Shown: positions 44,941 to 53,443 of the stretch, one piece after another | Position numbering within the stretch: the stretch's first letter is position 1 | Layout: the number at the start of each line of letters is the position of its first letter | Assembly (NCBI RefSeq): GCF_003850345.1 | Contig: NZ_CP027707.1 | Location: 5,084,001-5,148,000, forward strand | Direction of reading: 5' to 3' | Length of the DNA: 64,000 nucleotides | DNA from: Pseudomonas chlororaphis subsp. piscium | Lineage (GTDB): Bacteria; Pseudomonadota; Gammaproteobacteria; Pseudomonadales; Pseudomonadaceae | Notes under the pieces: model-generated | The model's input: only the letters and a program-made list of their open reading frames with translations | What the model was told of the DNA's origin: nothing | Databases searched by the model: none | Position numbers and translations under genes: made by a program

Positions 44941-45594
44941 TCAGTGGCGGGAGGAGTGGCTGAGGATGTCGAGCAGCAGCCGTTCGGAGTCGTCCAGGTA
45001 AACCGCCAGGGTCTCTCCGGCGGCCTGCTTGTCGCCATCGGCGAGCAAGTCATGGATCTGCCGGTCCCGGGCCAGCCAGGGCGACTGGAAACGCTGCTCG
45101 TCAGGGGCGGCACAGAACACCAGGCGCAGCTGCGCCACGACGCTGGTGAAGAACTCGTCGAACAAGGGACTGCGCATCATCCCGACGATGTGTTGATGAA
45201 ATGCCAGGCTATGGGTCCCCACCGAGCGCCAATCCTCGCGCTCGCGGGCGAGTTCGCTGGCCTCGATAGCCTCGAGCATCCGGTCGGACTGGTATTCACG
45301 CAGTGGTTTGCTGGAGGCGATGGCCTGCAACTCCAGGGTACGGCGCACCTGGAACAGGTCACGCACCTCGTCGATCCCCAGCCTGCGCACCGTGACGCCT
45401 TTGTTGCGTGCGTAGCGGGTCAGGCCCTCCTGCCCCAGACGATGCAAGGCCTCGCGGATGGTGTTGCGCGAGGCGTTGTAGGCGGACACCAGATCGTTTT
45501 CCACCAGGGCCATACCAGGCAACAGGCGACCGCCGATGATATCGGCGCGCAATTCGAGGGTTATCTGATCAGCCAGGGACAATACGTTGCTCAT
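44941..45594 (-). CDS. GntR-family (FCD domain) regulator
   Basis: 217 residues. The N-terminal winged helix (ELRADIIGGRLLPGMALVEN, NASRNTIREALHRLGQEG) and an all-helical FCD effector domain (EVRDLFQVRRTLELQAIASS, AFHQHIVGMMRSPLFDEFFT) with metal-binding histidines place it in the FadR/VanR subfamily. It lies directly upstream of and in line with the DUF1989 gene, so it probably autoregulates that pair in response to the substrate or product. ATG 45594 follows AAGGC; the frame extends to 45636 without a ribosome site. Confidence 0.9.
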   Translation of the reverse strand: MSNVLSLADQITLELRADIIGGRLLPGMALVENDLVSAYNASRNTIREALHRLGQEGLTRYARNKGVTVRRLGIDEVRDLFQVRRTLELQAIASSKPLREYQSDRMLEAIEASELAREREDWRSVGTHSLAFHQHIVGMMRSPLFDEFFTSVVAQLRLVFCAAPDEQRFQSPWLARDRQIHDLLADGDKQAAGETLAVYLDDSERLLLDILSHSSRH

Positions 45595-45790
45595 GAATAT
45601 CGCCTTGCGATTGTTGAACAATCCATGGATATCCAATAATCACTATTCATGCCAATTGGTACTTTGCTCACTGACAAACCATGACTTTCTAGTCATTCAG
45701 TGGGGAAAATGAGGTTTCTGGGGTTAAAAGTGCAATCCCCCTCCCATCAACCTTGGGTAAGATGACTCCCTAGCTGTGGAGACTTCCCCG

Positions 45791-46357
45791 ATGCGTTACT
45801 CGCAAGACCATAAAGCCCAAACCCATCAACGCATCATCAAGGAAGCCGCCGAGCGCTTTCGACGCGACGGCATCGGCGCGACAGGCCTGCAACCGCTGAT
45901 GAAAGCCCTGGGCCTGACCCATGGTGGTTTCTACTCGCACTTCAAATCCAAGGACGATCTGGTCGAAAAAGCCCTGCAGGCCGCGGCCGCAGAACTCGAT
46001 GCACACTGCGCCACGCTATTTGCCCAGGAACGGCCACTGCCGGCCTTTATCGACAGCTACCTGTCCGAGTGGCATCAGACCTGCCCCGGTCAAGGTTGCC
46101 CGCTGCCCACCATGTCTTCGGAACTAGGCCTGCGCGGGCAAGCTAGCCCCACCACCGATGCAGTGCTCAATGCCCGACTTGCGCAGGTAGAGGTAAACCT
46201 CGAGGGAGAAAATGCCGCCGACCAAAGTCTGGTGATCATGTCGACCCTGGTCGGGGCTCTGGTGTTGTCACGCAGTGTCGAGAACCCAGACCTGGCCAAA
46301 CGGATACTGGAGGTAACACGCGAGCACCTGAAAAAGCCGGATGGACAGGCGGAGTGA
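45791..46357 (+). CDS. TetR-family repressor
   Basis: 188 residues. HTH: HQRIIKEAAERFRRDGIGAT then KALGLTHGGFYSHFKSKDDL, typical TetR. The C-terminal ligand domain includes HQTCPGQGCPLPTMSSELGL, a pattern seen in the TetR_C_33-like group of regulators next to reductases. The neighbouring convergent gene encodes an SDR enzyme, a common target. The ATG follows GGAG at about ten bases. No sequence-specific ligand can be inferred. Confidence 0.9.
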   Translation: MRYSQDHKAQTHQRIIKEAAERFRRDGIGATGLQPLMKALGLTHGGFYSHFKSKDDLVEKALQAAAAELDAHCATLFAQERPLPAFIDSYLSEWHQTCPGQGCPLPTMSSELGLRGQASPTTDAVLNARLAQVEVNLEGENAADQSLVIMSTLVGALVLSRSVENPDLAKRILEVTREHLKKPDGQAE

Positions 46358-46385
46358 TCCGCACCACCCTCCGGCCTCGATACAC

Positions 46386-47180
46386 TTATTTGTAGCGAGC
46401 AGCCGCGCTGCTTTTCGACAGGTTTGGCCCCAGGGCAAAACGCGCGGCCACGAAGGCATCCCAATCAGCCGAGTCGGGTAGCGAGGGGATGGTGATCAAC
46501 TCACCCTGGTCAAAACCGGCCAGAGCCGCATCCACCATCTCAGTGGCGTCCATAACCATCTCAGCTGGAATCCCCTGGGCATCGATGCCCGAGCGCTCCC
46601 AGATCTCGGTGCGGGTCACCCCGGGCAATACCGCCTGGACCCGCACGCCTTTACCGTCCAATTCCGCAGCGAGCGACTGAGTCAGGCTCAGGACATAGGC
46701 CTTGGTCGCACTGTAGGTCGCATTGAAGCGCTCGGGAATCAGCGCCACCACCGAAGCGATGTTGATGATCGCCCCTCTTCCAGCCGCGGAAAAGCTGGCG
46801 GCAGCGGCAGCAGCCAAACGAGTGACCGCGATCACATTGAGCTGGATCATCGCCTCCAACTGATCCGTGTCGGCAACGGCCAGGCTTCCGTCACCAGCGA
46901 TACCAGCATTGTTCAGCAACAAACTGATGCTCGAGTCGGAACGCAAACGCTGCTCGACCTTCAGCACATCGGCCTTGAGCGTCAGATCGGCCTTCAACAC
47001 TTCAACCTGCACCTTGTGCTCGGCCCGCAGCCTGATCGCGGCGGTTTGCAGGCGCTGCTCATCTCGCGCAACCAGCAACAGATCGTAACCACGAGCGGCC
47101 AGCCGCTCGGCGTAAACCGCACCGATGCCAGATGAAGCACCGGTGACAAGTGCCAGCCCCTTGGGTGAAATCGAGTTCAT
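46386..47180 (-). CDS. Short-chain dehydrogenase/reductase
   Basis: 264 residues, classical SDR: cofactor motif ALVTGASSGIGAVYAERLAA, structural NNAG (LLLNNAGIAGDG), catalytic Ser in IINIASVVALI and Tyr-x-x-x-Lys in ATYSATKAYVLSL. The R-D near strand 2 (LLLVARDEQRL) suggests NADPH preference. The ATG at 47180 follows GGAGAG. It may be repressed by the convergent TetR protein. The substrate is not predictable. Confidence 0.92.
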   Translation of the reverse strand: MNSISPKGLALVTGASSGIGAVYAERLAARGYDLLLVARDEQRLQTAAIRLRAEHKVQVEVLKADLTLKADVLKVEQRLRSDSSISLLLNNAGIAGDGSLAVADTDQLEAMIQLNVIAVTRLAAAAAASFSAAGRGAIINIASVVALIPERFNATYSATKAYVLSLTQSLAAELDGKGVRVQAVLPGVTRTEIWERSGIDAQGIPAEMVMDATEMVDAALAGFDQGELITIPSLPDSADWDAFVAARFALGPNLSKSSAAARYK

Positions 47181-47250
47181 AACGGCTCTCCAGAAAAGTG
47201 CTTGAGAAGTGAAAGACAAGGAATTGATGCGTTGCTTGGGAAGTGGTTTG

Positions 47251-47290
47251 ATTATAGTCATAATTCAATAAAATATTACGATCATAATTC
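47251..47290 (-). promoter_or_regulatory. Putative SDR promoter with repeated CATAATTC
   Basis: On the SDR strand a perfect -10 TATAAT lies about 70 bp upstream of the start codon. The octamer CATAATTC (plus-strand orientation) occurs twice, at 47259 and 47283, 24 bp apart, straddling the expected -35 position. No good -35 hexamer is visible. The repeats are candidates for a regulator site, perhaps the neighbouring TetR protein. Confidence 0.45.
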
Positions 47291-47355
47291 TATCTAGGCG
47301 ATAGACAATATTGAATGGCGCAATCCTGCTTATGGTGATCTGCGCAATACGGGTC

Positions 47356-47391
47356 CGAAAAACACAAGGCCGATCAGTGATCGGCCTTGTG
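47356..47391 (-). terminator. Terminator of the comEA-like gene
   Basis: A perfect 14-bp stem CACAAGGCCGATCA / TGATCGGCCTTGTG with a single-base centre is followed on the minus strand by TTTTTC, 15 bp after the stop codon. Confidence 0.93.
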
Positions 47392-47405
47392 CATGAATTG
47401 AAGCG

Positions 47406-47741
47406 TCAGTTGACCTTCAATTTTTCCCGGTTGCTTTCCAGAATCGCCTTGCCGATTCCCTTGACCTCGAGCAGTTCGTCCACTGACGAGAAAGCTCCAT
47501 TAGCTTCACGATATGCAACAATTGCCTTGGCTTTTACTTCACCTACCCCCAACAGTTCACGCTGCAACGTAGCAGCGTCAGCCCTGTTGATATCGACCAT
47601 GGCAGTTTGTGGGGCAGCTACCGCAGTTGCGACTGGCGCCGTGCTTGCCGCCTCTTGTTTCGACGCGGGAGCAGCAATTACGCTGATAGAGGTGCTTGTC
47701 AGCAGGGCAAAAAGCAGGGAATAGAAATAGTTTGTACGCAT
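47406..47741 (-). CDS. ComEA-like helix-hairpin-helix protein
   Basis: 111 residues. Signal peptide MRTNYFYSLLFALLTSTSIS ending near VIAA, an A/T/P-rich linker, then two helix-hairpin-helix motifs: VDINRADAATLQRELLGVGE and FSSVDELLEVKGIGKAILES. The HhH pair binds DNA phosphates non-specifically. In competent bacteria ComEA pulls DNA into the periplasm; in pseudomonads this protein occurs without a local com operon. Its own terminator separates it from genes to the left. It marks the boundary of the polysaccharide cluster. Confidence 0.92.
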   Translation of the reverse strand: MRTNYFYSLLFALLTSTSISVIAAPASKQEAASTAPVATAVAAPQTAMVDINRADAATLQRELLGVGEVKAKAIVAYREANGAFSSVDELLEVKGIGKAILESNREKLKVN

Positions 47742-47866
47742 AAGTGACACTCCATGACACCGTTGATAAAGATGCAGCTTTTCCGAAGCTGCCTCTCAAA
47801 CGTAGGCCATGGTGACGCACTGTCAAAAATGGATTGATTGCAGTTTATGTAATAGTTCCGCCCTCA

Positions 47867-48928
47867 TCACTCTGCTCGGCGCTCCGACTCACCGGCCCGA
47901 TACTTCACCGCTAGAATGAGCAACGGTACATAGGCCACGATCACCCCCAATCCTCCGTCTAGCTTCTGCATGGCAACAAACAGACCGATGGGTAACAGCC
48001 AGAGAAGGTTGATCAATGCGACACCCAAGGTAACCGGGAAATGACTTCCCAGTTGGCGTGAAGCGAACTGATAACCATGGCTGCGATGAGCTTCATAGAT
48101 GCGCTCTCCACGTAAAAAACGCCGGATCAAGGTAAAGGTCGCATCAACGATGAACACCCCGAGCAAAATGCACCATACCCACAGGAAATCGGCGTTTCTC
48201 CAGGCCGCCTGCAGCGAAAGAATACCCAGCACGATACCCAGGAAACCGCTGCCGATATCACCCATGAAGATTTTCGCCGGCGGAAAATTCCAGTACAGGA
48301 AACCCAGTGCCGAGGTGGCGAGCAGCAAGGGCGGCCAGATCAGATCGTCATATCCCGACAGCCAATAGATCAGGCAAATACTCAGGCAGGATGTCACGGC
48401 TTCGACACTGGCAATTCCATCGATGCCATCCATGAAGTTGTAGAGGTTCAACATCCAGACCAGATACACCACAGCCAATGCATGCCCGATCCAGCCAAGC
48501 TCCAGCGTCATGCCGAACACCTCAAGCGCCGGCAACCCTCCCAGCCAGAACAAGGCCCAGAGACTACCTGCAAAATGTCCGAGCAAACGCCAGCGGGCCG
48601 CAATGGGCCGATGATCGTCAATAAACCCAAGCAAGGCGATACCAGCACCGGCGCCTGAAAGGCTCCAGACCAGATTCGGGCTGATAGCTCCAAGCATGCC
48701 GGCCAAGGGCAAGGCAATAAGGAAGGTCAGGACGATACCTACCCCGCCACTACGCGGTGTAGGAATGGAATGGGAGCTGCGTGCGTTCGGAATCTCCATC
48801 AGCCTGTGAGCAAGCGCATAACGAAGAAAAGCTCCAGTCACCCCCAGCGAGAGGATCGCCATGATCGGTAGCGACCACAAAAGCCCTATCCAGGGAAACC
48901 ATAAGTCAGACGATGCTTGAAAGCTCAA
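47867..48928 (-). CDS. WbpL-type UDP-HexNAc:undecaprenyl-phosphate transferase (GT4 membrane)
   Basis: About 353 residues, ten to eleven membrane helices, MraY/WecA/WbpL superfamily. IPNARSSHSIPTPRSGGVGI is typical of WbpL; the catalytic aspartates are in LLGFIDDH, NLYNFMDGIDGIAS and KIFMGDIGSGFLG. WbpL loads D-FucNAc-1-P or related sugar phosphate on undecaprenyl phosphate to initiate O-antigen units. No ATG fits; a TTG at 48928 follows GGAG by eight bases and gives MSFQASSDLWF. It is the last polysaccharide gene before the comEA-like gene. Confidence 0.9.
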   Translation of the reverse strand: MSFQASSDLWFPWIGLLWSLPIMAILSLGVTGAFLRYALAHRLMEIPNARSSHSIPTPRSGGVGIVLTFLIALPLAGMLGAISPNLVWSLSGAGAGIALLGFIDDHRPIAARWRLLGHFAGSLWALFWLGGLPALEVFGMTLELGWIGHALAVVYLVWMLNLYNFMDGIDGIASVEAVTSCLSICLIYWLSGYDDLIWPPLLLATSALGFLYWNFPPAKIFMGDIGSGFLGIVLGILSLQAAWRNADFLWVWCILLGVFIVDATFTLIRRFLRGERIYEAHRSHGYQFASRQLGSHFPVTLGVALINLLWLLPIGLFVAMQKLDGGLGVIVAYVPLLILAVKYRAGESERRAE

Positions 48929-49180
48929 GGTGTCGACTCCAACGGCATGTCGTGGCAGCGAAGTCTGGAACCAGACTGCGGTCCCGGCTGACCACTTCAA
49001 TATGTTTTTTATTTTTGTAGTTGCAGAGCAGAACGTTTTTACCGATGGGTCAAGACAGTGCCGCCCCCATAGTGTCCACTCTGTGTAAGTACAGCAAGAA
49101 CGCAGGTAATGCTTGACAAGTGTAATCGCCCCTCAGCACCAGACAGCAAGTTCCTGGCGACCGAGGGGCTAATGATGCAA

Positions 49181-51175
49181 CTAGGGCTCGAGCCGGCGCT
49201 GCTGATAAATCCAGTCGACAATCTCGCTATCCGGAGTGTAGCCACTGACCGTGTCGCGCAACAGTTGCCGGACTCTCGAGTAATCATCCTGGTCGACCGC
49301 CAACAGCAACTCGCCCAGCCTGGCCTTCAATACATCCCAAGGCAGATAGTCTTCATTGGCGCTCATGATCATTGGATGCTGCGTCGCTACGACGTTATCG
49401 CCGATCAACAGTTCTTCATAGAGCTTTTCGCCTGGCCGCAGTCCCGTGAACTCGACGGCTATGTCGCCATGGGGGTTCTTTTCGGAGCGCAGGCTTAGTC
49501 CGGACAAGTGAACCATCTTCTCGGCCAGTTCGACAATCCTGACCGGCTCGCCCATATCCAGCACAAACACATCCCCCCCCTGCCCCATGGAGCCCGCCTG
49601 GATTACCAGTTGGGCTGCTTCCGGAATAGTCATGAAATAACGTGTGATACGGGGATGCGTGACCGTCAGAGGTCCACCAGACTTGATCTGCTTGTGAAAC
49701 AACGGAATGACCGAACCGGAAGAGCCCAGCACATTGCCGAAACGCACCATGGTAAAGCGGGTTTTATTCACCCGGGAAACATTGGCGTGTTCCCCGAACA
49801 ATACCGGAGCCACCTCACGGCTCAGAGCCTGCAGCGTCATTTCGGCCAGACGCTTGGTACTGCCCATGACATTCGTCGGGCGTACAGCCTTATCCGTTGA
49901 AATCAGCACGAAGTTCGCGACATTCGCACGAAGAGCGGCCTGCGCCGTACTCAATGTACCCATCACATTGTTCAACAGGCCTTCGGCGATATTGTGCTCG
50001 ACCATAGGGACATGCTTATAGGCTGCGGCGTGATACACCGTATCCACATGCCAGGTTTGCATGATGTCGAGCAGTTTTTCCTGATTACGCACGGACCCCA
50101 GGATCGGCAACAACTTCACGGACAGCGACTCGCGCACGATGCGCTGTTCGAGCTCCTGCAAGATGCTGTAGAGATTGAACTCACTGTGCTCGTAGAGCAG
50201 CATCGTGGTCGGGCGCAACGCAAGAATCTGACGGCACAGTTCCGAACCGATCGAACCACCGGCACCCGTGATCAGTACCGACTGCTCCTTGATGCAATGC
50301 TCGAGCAACTCTTCCTGAGGGGGGACCGAGTCGCGCCCCAACAGGTCGGCAATATCGACTTCCTGAATATCATCGACCTTGACCCGTCCGCTCGCCAGAT
50401 CCATAAAGCCCGGCACACTTTGCACATGCAGACCGAACCCCTCGAGGAAACTCAGAATCTCTCGGCGTCGCGTACGGTTGGCAGAAGGGATTGCCAACAG
50501 GATCTGCTGAGCTCCAGTCACATCGATCATTTGCTGAATATGTTTGGGCTTATAGACATGCAGCCCGGAAATCACTCGCTCGGCAATATTACTGTCGTCG
50601 TCGATGAATGCTACCGGGCGCATCAAGCGACCCATTCGCAAAGCAGCGACCAATTGGTTACCCGCCGCACCGGCGCCGTAAATGGCCACCTTCGGCAAGC
50701 CATCATCCCGACTGGTAAAAGGAACATGCTGCGCAGCTGTGAACCAATCGCCCAGGAAGTACTGGCGCATCGCGAGACGCAATCCGCCGATCATCACCAG
50801 GCTCAGCCACCAGTAGTTGAAGATTATCGATCTGGGCACCATCGGTTGACGGCTGCTGCTCCAATACACGATCAGGGCAAGCATGAGCGCCGACAGGCTG
50901 ACAGCCTTGATAATGGTGATCAGCGCATCGTTGCCAAAATAACGCATGACGGCACGGTACATACCGAAGCGTATGAACAACGGGATTGCGACAACAGTGG
51001 CACTCAAAAATAACCAGAGGTAATCAGCAAAGGGATTGACCAGCTCATCGACGCCTAAACGAACGACAAAGGCCATCCAGAGGGCAAACCAGACGAGGAT
51101 AACGTCAGTCACCACCTGAAAGGCACGCTTTTGCCGGCGCGTTAATCCCAGTAAAAAGGCTCTCAACTTATCCAT
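49181..51175 (-). CDS. wbpM: WbpM/PglF-type membrane UDP-HexNAc 4,6-dehydratase
   Basis: 664 residues: four N-terminal membrane helices (ILVWFALWMAFVVRLG onward), a first Rossmann-like domain (KVAIYGAGAAGNQLVAAL), then the catalytic SDR domain with SVLITGAGGSIGSELCRQIL, YHAAAYKHVPMVE and the active site STDKAVRPTNVMGSTKRLAE, where Met replaces the usual SDR Tyr before Lys, as in WbpM. It converts UDP-GlcNAc to UDP-2-acetamido-2,6-dideoxy-4-ketohexose, the precursor of QuiNAc, FucNAc and bacillosamine. It is separated from the wbpL-like gene by about 250 bp. Confidence 0.95.
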   Translation of the reverse strand: MDKLRAFLLGLTRRQKRAFQVVTDVILVWFALWMAFVVRLGVDELVNPFADYLWLFLSATVVAIPLFIRFGMYRAVMRYFGNDALITIIKAVSLSALMLALIVYWSSSRQPMVPRSIIFNYWWLSLVMIGGLRLAMRQYFLGDWFTAAQHVPFTSRDDGLPKVAIYGAGAAGNQLVAALRMGRLMRPVAFIDDDSNIAERVISGLHVYKPKHIQQMIDVTGAQQILLAIPSANRTRRREILSFLEGFGLHVQSVPGFMDLASGRVKVDDIQEVDIADLLGRDSVPPQEELLEHCIKEQSVLITGAGGSIGSELCRQILALRPTTMLLYEHSEFNLYSILQELEQRIVRESLSVKLLPILGSVRNQEKLLDIMQTWHVDTVYHAAAYKHVPMVEHNIAEGLLNNVMGTLSTAQAALRANVANFVLISTDKAVRPTNVMGSTKRLAEMTLQALSREVAPVLFGEHANVSRVNKTRFTMVRFGNVLGSSGSVIPLFHKQIKSGGPLTVTHPRITRYFMTIPEAAQLVIQAGSMGQGGDVFVLDMGEPVRIVELAEKMVHLSGLSLRSEKNPHGDIAVEFTGLRPGEKLYEELLIGDNVVATQHPMIMSANEDYLPWDVLKARLGELLLAVDQDDYSRVRQLLRDTVSGYTPDSEIVDWIYQQRRLEP

Positions 51176-51342
51176 AACACCTTGAACACCTCTATTACTC
51201 CTGAAATATATCTCGTGCCACACTGGGTGATCCCAAGAAGTTCCATTTTATGACAACAGGCAAGCCCGCTTTACAGCCCAGCAGCCGAATTCTTTTTGTG
51301 CGGGGAGCGGAAACCGCTCCACCGCAAAAGTCTGGCTGATAG

Positions 51343-52518
51343 TTACCGCGCGGCCAGTTGCATGACCTCTTTGAGCACCGAGCACGTTTTCTCGATTTCA
51401 GATGCCTTCAGCGTAGGGTGTACCAGGAACATGAGGCTGGTTTCTCCCAGCTCTCGAGCAATCGGCAAGCGGACCGCAGGGCGCCAATCAGTATTGTCAA
51501 AGGCCTTTTCCAGATAGACCTCGGAGCAGGAGCCGGAGAATACCGGTACTTCCCGCGCCGTAATCTCCGCCAGAATACGATCCCTGTCCCAACCGTCCTT
51601 GAGTTGTTGCGGTTCCACAAATACATAACATTTATAGGCAGCATGAACGCTGCCTTCGGGTATGGCCGGAGTACGCAGGCCATTCAGTTGGCGAGCGCAA
51701 TCCCATATCTGCTGTGCATTCTCCAGACGGCTTGCCTGCCAATCGGTCATGCGCTTGAGTTGAATCCGGCCAATCACGGCCTGGACTTCCAGCATCCTCC
51801 AGTTAGTGCCAAAACTTTCGTGCACCCAGCGGAAGCCTGGTGGATGCTCGCGCTCATAGACAGCCTCCCAGCTCTTGCCATGGTCCTTGAAGGCCCACAT
51901 GTCTGCCCACAACTGGCGATCATTGGTGGTGACCATGCCGCCCTCGCCACCCGTGGTCATGATCTTGTCCTGACAGAAAGACCAGGCACCGACATGACCG
52001 ATCGAACCGACGGGACGCCCCTTGTACAGGGCCCCATGGGCCTGCGCGCAGTCCTCGATCACCTTGAGATCGAACTCCTGCGCCAAGGCCATGATCGGGT
52101 CCATGTCACAAGGCCAGCCAGCCAGGTGCACACAGATGACCGCGCAGGTACGAGGAGTCATTACAGTGCGAATGCTCTGCGCGGTGAAGTTTTGCGAATC
52201 GCGATCCACATCGGCGAAAACCGGGGTTGCCCCGGCATTGACGATGCTGGACACCGATGCCAGGAACGTACGCGAGGTAACGATCACTTCGTCGCCGGCG
52301 CCAATCCCCAAAGCCTTAAGGGCCAGGTCCAGGGCGACCGTGCCGTTAGCGAGCGCAATGGCGTATTGAGTTCCCGCCCATGCCGCGAATTCCTTTTCGA
52401 ACTCACGTCCTTGCGTGCCGGTCCAGTAATTGACTTTGTTGGACAGGATCACATCACGTACAGCATTGGCCTCTTCGTCGGAAAAGGAAGGCCAGGAAGA
52501 AAAAGGTGTATTCAACAC
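51343..52518 (-). CDS. DegT/DnrJ/EryC1-type sugar aminotransferase
   Basis: 391 residues. The fold-type I sugar aminotransferase signature is complete: ALANGTVALDLALKALGIGA, EVIVTSRTFLASVSSIVNAG, VIEDCAQAHGALYKG, and the PLP lysine in SFCQDKIMTTGGEGG. The likely reaction is glutamate-dependent amination of the 4-keto sugar made by the adjacent dehydratase. No ATG is in frame at the N-terminus; GTG 52518 follows CGGG at eight bases. Its neighbours mirror pglE in the bacillosamine order F-E-D-C, with the D position decayed. Confidence 0.9.
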   Translation of the reverse strand: MLNTPFSSWPSFSDEEANAVRDVILSNKVNYWTGTQGREFEKEFAAWAGTQYAIALANGTVALDLALKALGIGAGDEVIVTSRTFLASVSSIVNAGATPVFADVDRDSQNFTAQSIRTVMTPRTCAVICVHLAGWPCDMDPIMALAQEFDLKVIEDCAQAHGALYKGRPVGSIGHVGAWSFCQDKIMTTGGEGGMVTTNDRQLWADMWAFKDHGKSWEAVYEREHPPGFRWVHESFGTNWRMLEVQAVIGRIQLKRMTDWQASRLENAQQIWDCARQLNGLRTPAIPEGSVHAAYKCYVFVEPQQLKDGWDRDRILAEITAREVPVFSGSCSEVYLEKAFDNTDWRPAVRLPIARELGETSLMFLVHPTLKASEIEKTCSVLKEVMQLAAR

Positions 52519-52602
52519 AACCAATACCCGTCAGTTTTCATTCGAAAATATGGAGAGCTCTTCATGAGCTCCTGCTGTCTACAACAAGCCTGGGGCAGCG
52601 CT

Positions 52603-52846
52603 TTAAACACTCGGCCCCATTATCGGGGCAGGCACATTTGCAATAACTGCCGCTCCAGTGATCACACCATCATACTGATCAGAGGGATCATACGCGCAGC
52701 GATGTCGCCAACGGTCCCCTGGCACCAGTTTCGCCGCTGCTCGGGCCAGAAATCGCCGGAAACTCAATAACCTTCCAGTCGCAAAACTCAACCGCATTCA
52801 CAACGACCGTATTATTTCCATTTAGCTTCCAGCTGGGCCCGCAAAT
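52603..52846 (-). pseudogene. Possible remnant of a PglD-type sugar N-acetyltransferase
   Basis: No intact gene fills the gap of about 330 bp between the phosphoglycosyl transferase and the aminotransferase. Translating the minus strand directly after the transferase stop gives a 56-codon open stretch with VVVNAVEFCDWKVIEF, which resembles the N-terminal Rossmann part of PglD-like enzymes (VV-x-DA-x-E-x-x-GW-x-V-I-x-F). A different frame then yields GVITGAAVIANVPAPIMGPS before a stop, reminiscent of the hexapeptide-repeat tail. The middle is missing and frames are broken. The family call rests on weak similarity read by eye plus gene order. Confidence 0.4.
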
Positions 52847-53443
52847 TCATCGTTTGGTCCCAGTAAACTTCGCAGCGGTAACTTCGCCTTCTGCACTGAT
52901 ACCATCACGAATAACAACTTTTTTGATCGTCAGGAAGATGACTTTCAAATCCAACCATAAGGATTGGTTGTCTACATACCAGACATCCAGGTTGAATTTT
53001 TCCTCCCACTCCAGGGCATTCCTCCCATTGATCTGAGCCCAGCCAGTCACGCCCGGACGCACCTCATGGCGACGATACTGTTCGCTATTGTAAAGCGGCA
53101 GATACTCCATCAGCAGAGGCCGAGGCCCTACCAGACTCATATCGCCCTTCAACACATTCCACAGCTCTGGCAACTCATCCAGGCTGCTCGAACGCAAAAA
53201 GCTGCCAAACGGTGTCATGCGCTCCGAATCCGGCAGCGGGTTGCCCATCGCGTCATGAGCATCGCGCATTGTACGGAACTTGACCATCTCGAAGGGCTTG
53301 CCGTCCTTGCCCGGACGAATCTGGCGGAACAACACGGGCGAACCGAGTTTCTTGCGGATCTGCCAGGCAACCACCGCCATGACCGGTGCCAGCAACAACA
53401 GGCCCAGTATCGAAGCAAACAGATCGAACCCACGCTTAATCAT
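52847..53443 (-). CDS. PglC-like phosphoglycosyl transferase (short bacterial sugar transferase)
   Basis: 198 residues, the minimal monotopic form: one re-entrant hydrophobic helix ([20 protein letters not shown]) then the catalytic core with [20 protein letters not shown], the Asp-Glu dyad in [34 protein letters not shown] and [14 protein letters not shown]. It transfers a sugar 1-phosphate, typically diNAcBac or a related UDP-amino sugar, to undecaprenyl phosphate. Its ATG overlaps the stop of the GT4 gene by four bases (ATGA), so the genes are coupled. Confidence 0.94.
   Translation of the reverse strand: MIKRGFDLFASILGLLLLAPVMAVVAWQIRKKLGSPVLFRQIRPGKDGKPFEMVKFRTMRDAHDAMGNPLPDSERMTPFGSFLRSSSLDELPELWNVLKGDMSLVGPRPLLMEYLPLYNSEQYRRHEVRPGVTGWAQINGRNALEWEEKFNLDVWYVDNQSLWLDLKVIFLTIKKVVIRDGISAEGEVTAAKFTGTKR

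Noticed and set aside
47406..47741. Part of a natural competence operon
   Set aside because: Only the ComEA-like gene is present, with its own terminator; no comEC or pilus gene lies nearby.
51358..52770. 470-codon plus-strand frame
   Set aside because: Antisense to the sugar aminotransferase and its neighbouring gap; no family resemblance.
52603..52797. Functional 64-codon protein
   Set aside because: Its N-terminal part does not continue any conserved sequence and no ribosome site precedes it; it fits better as a broken remnant.
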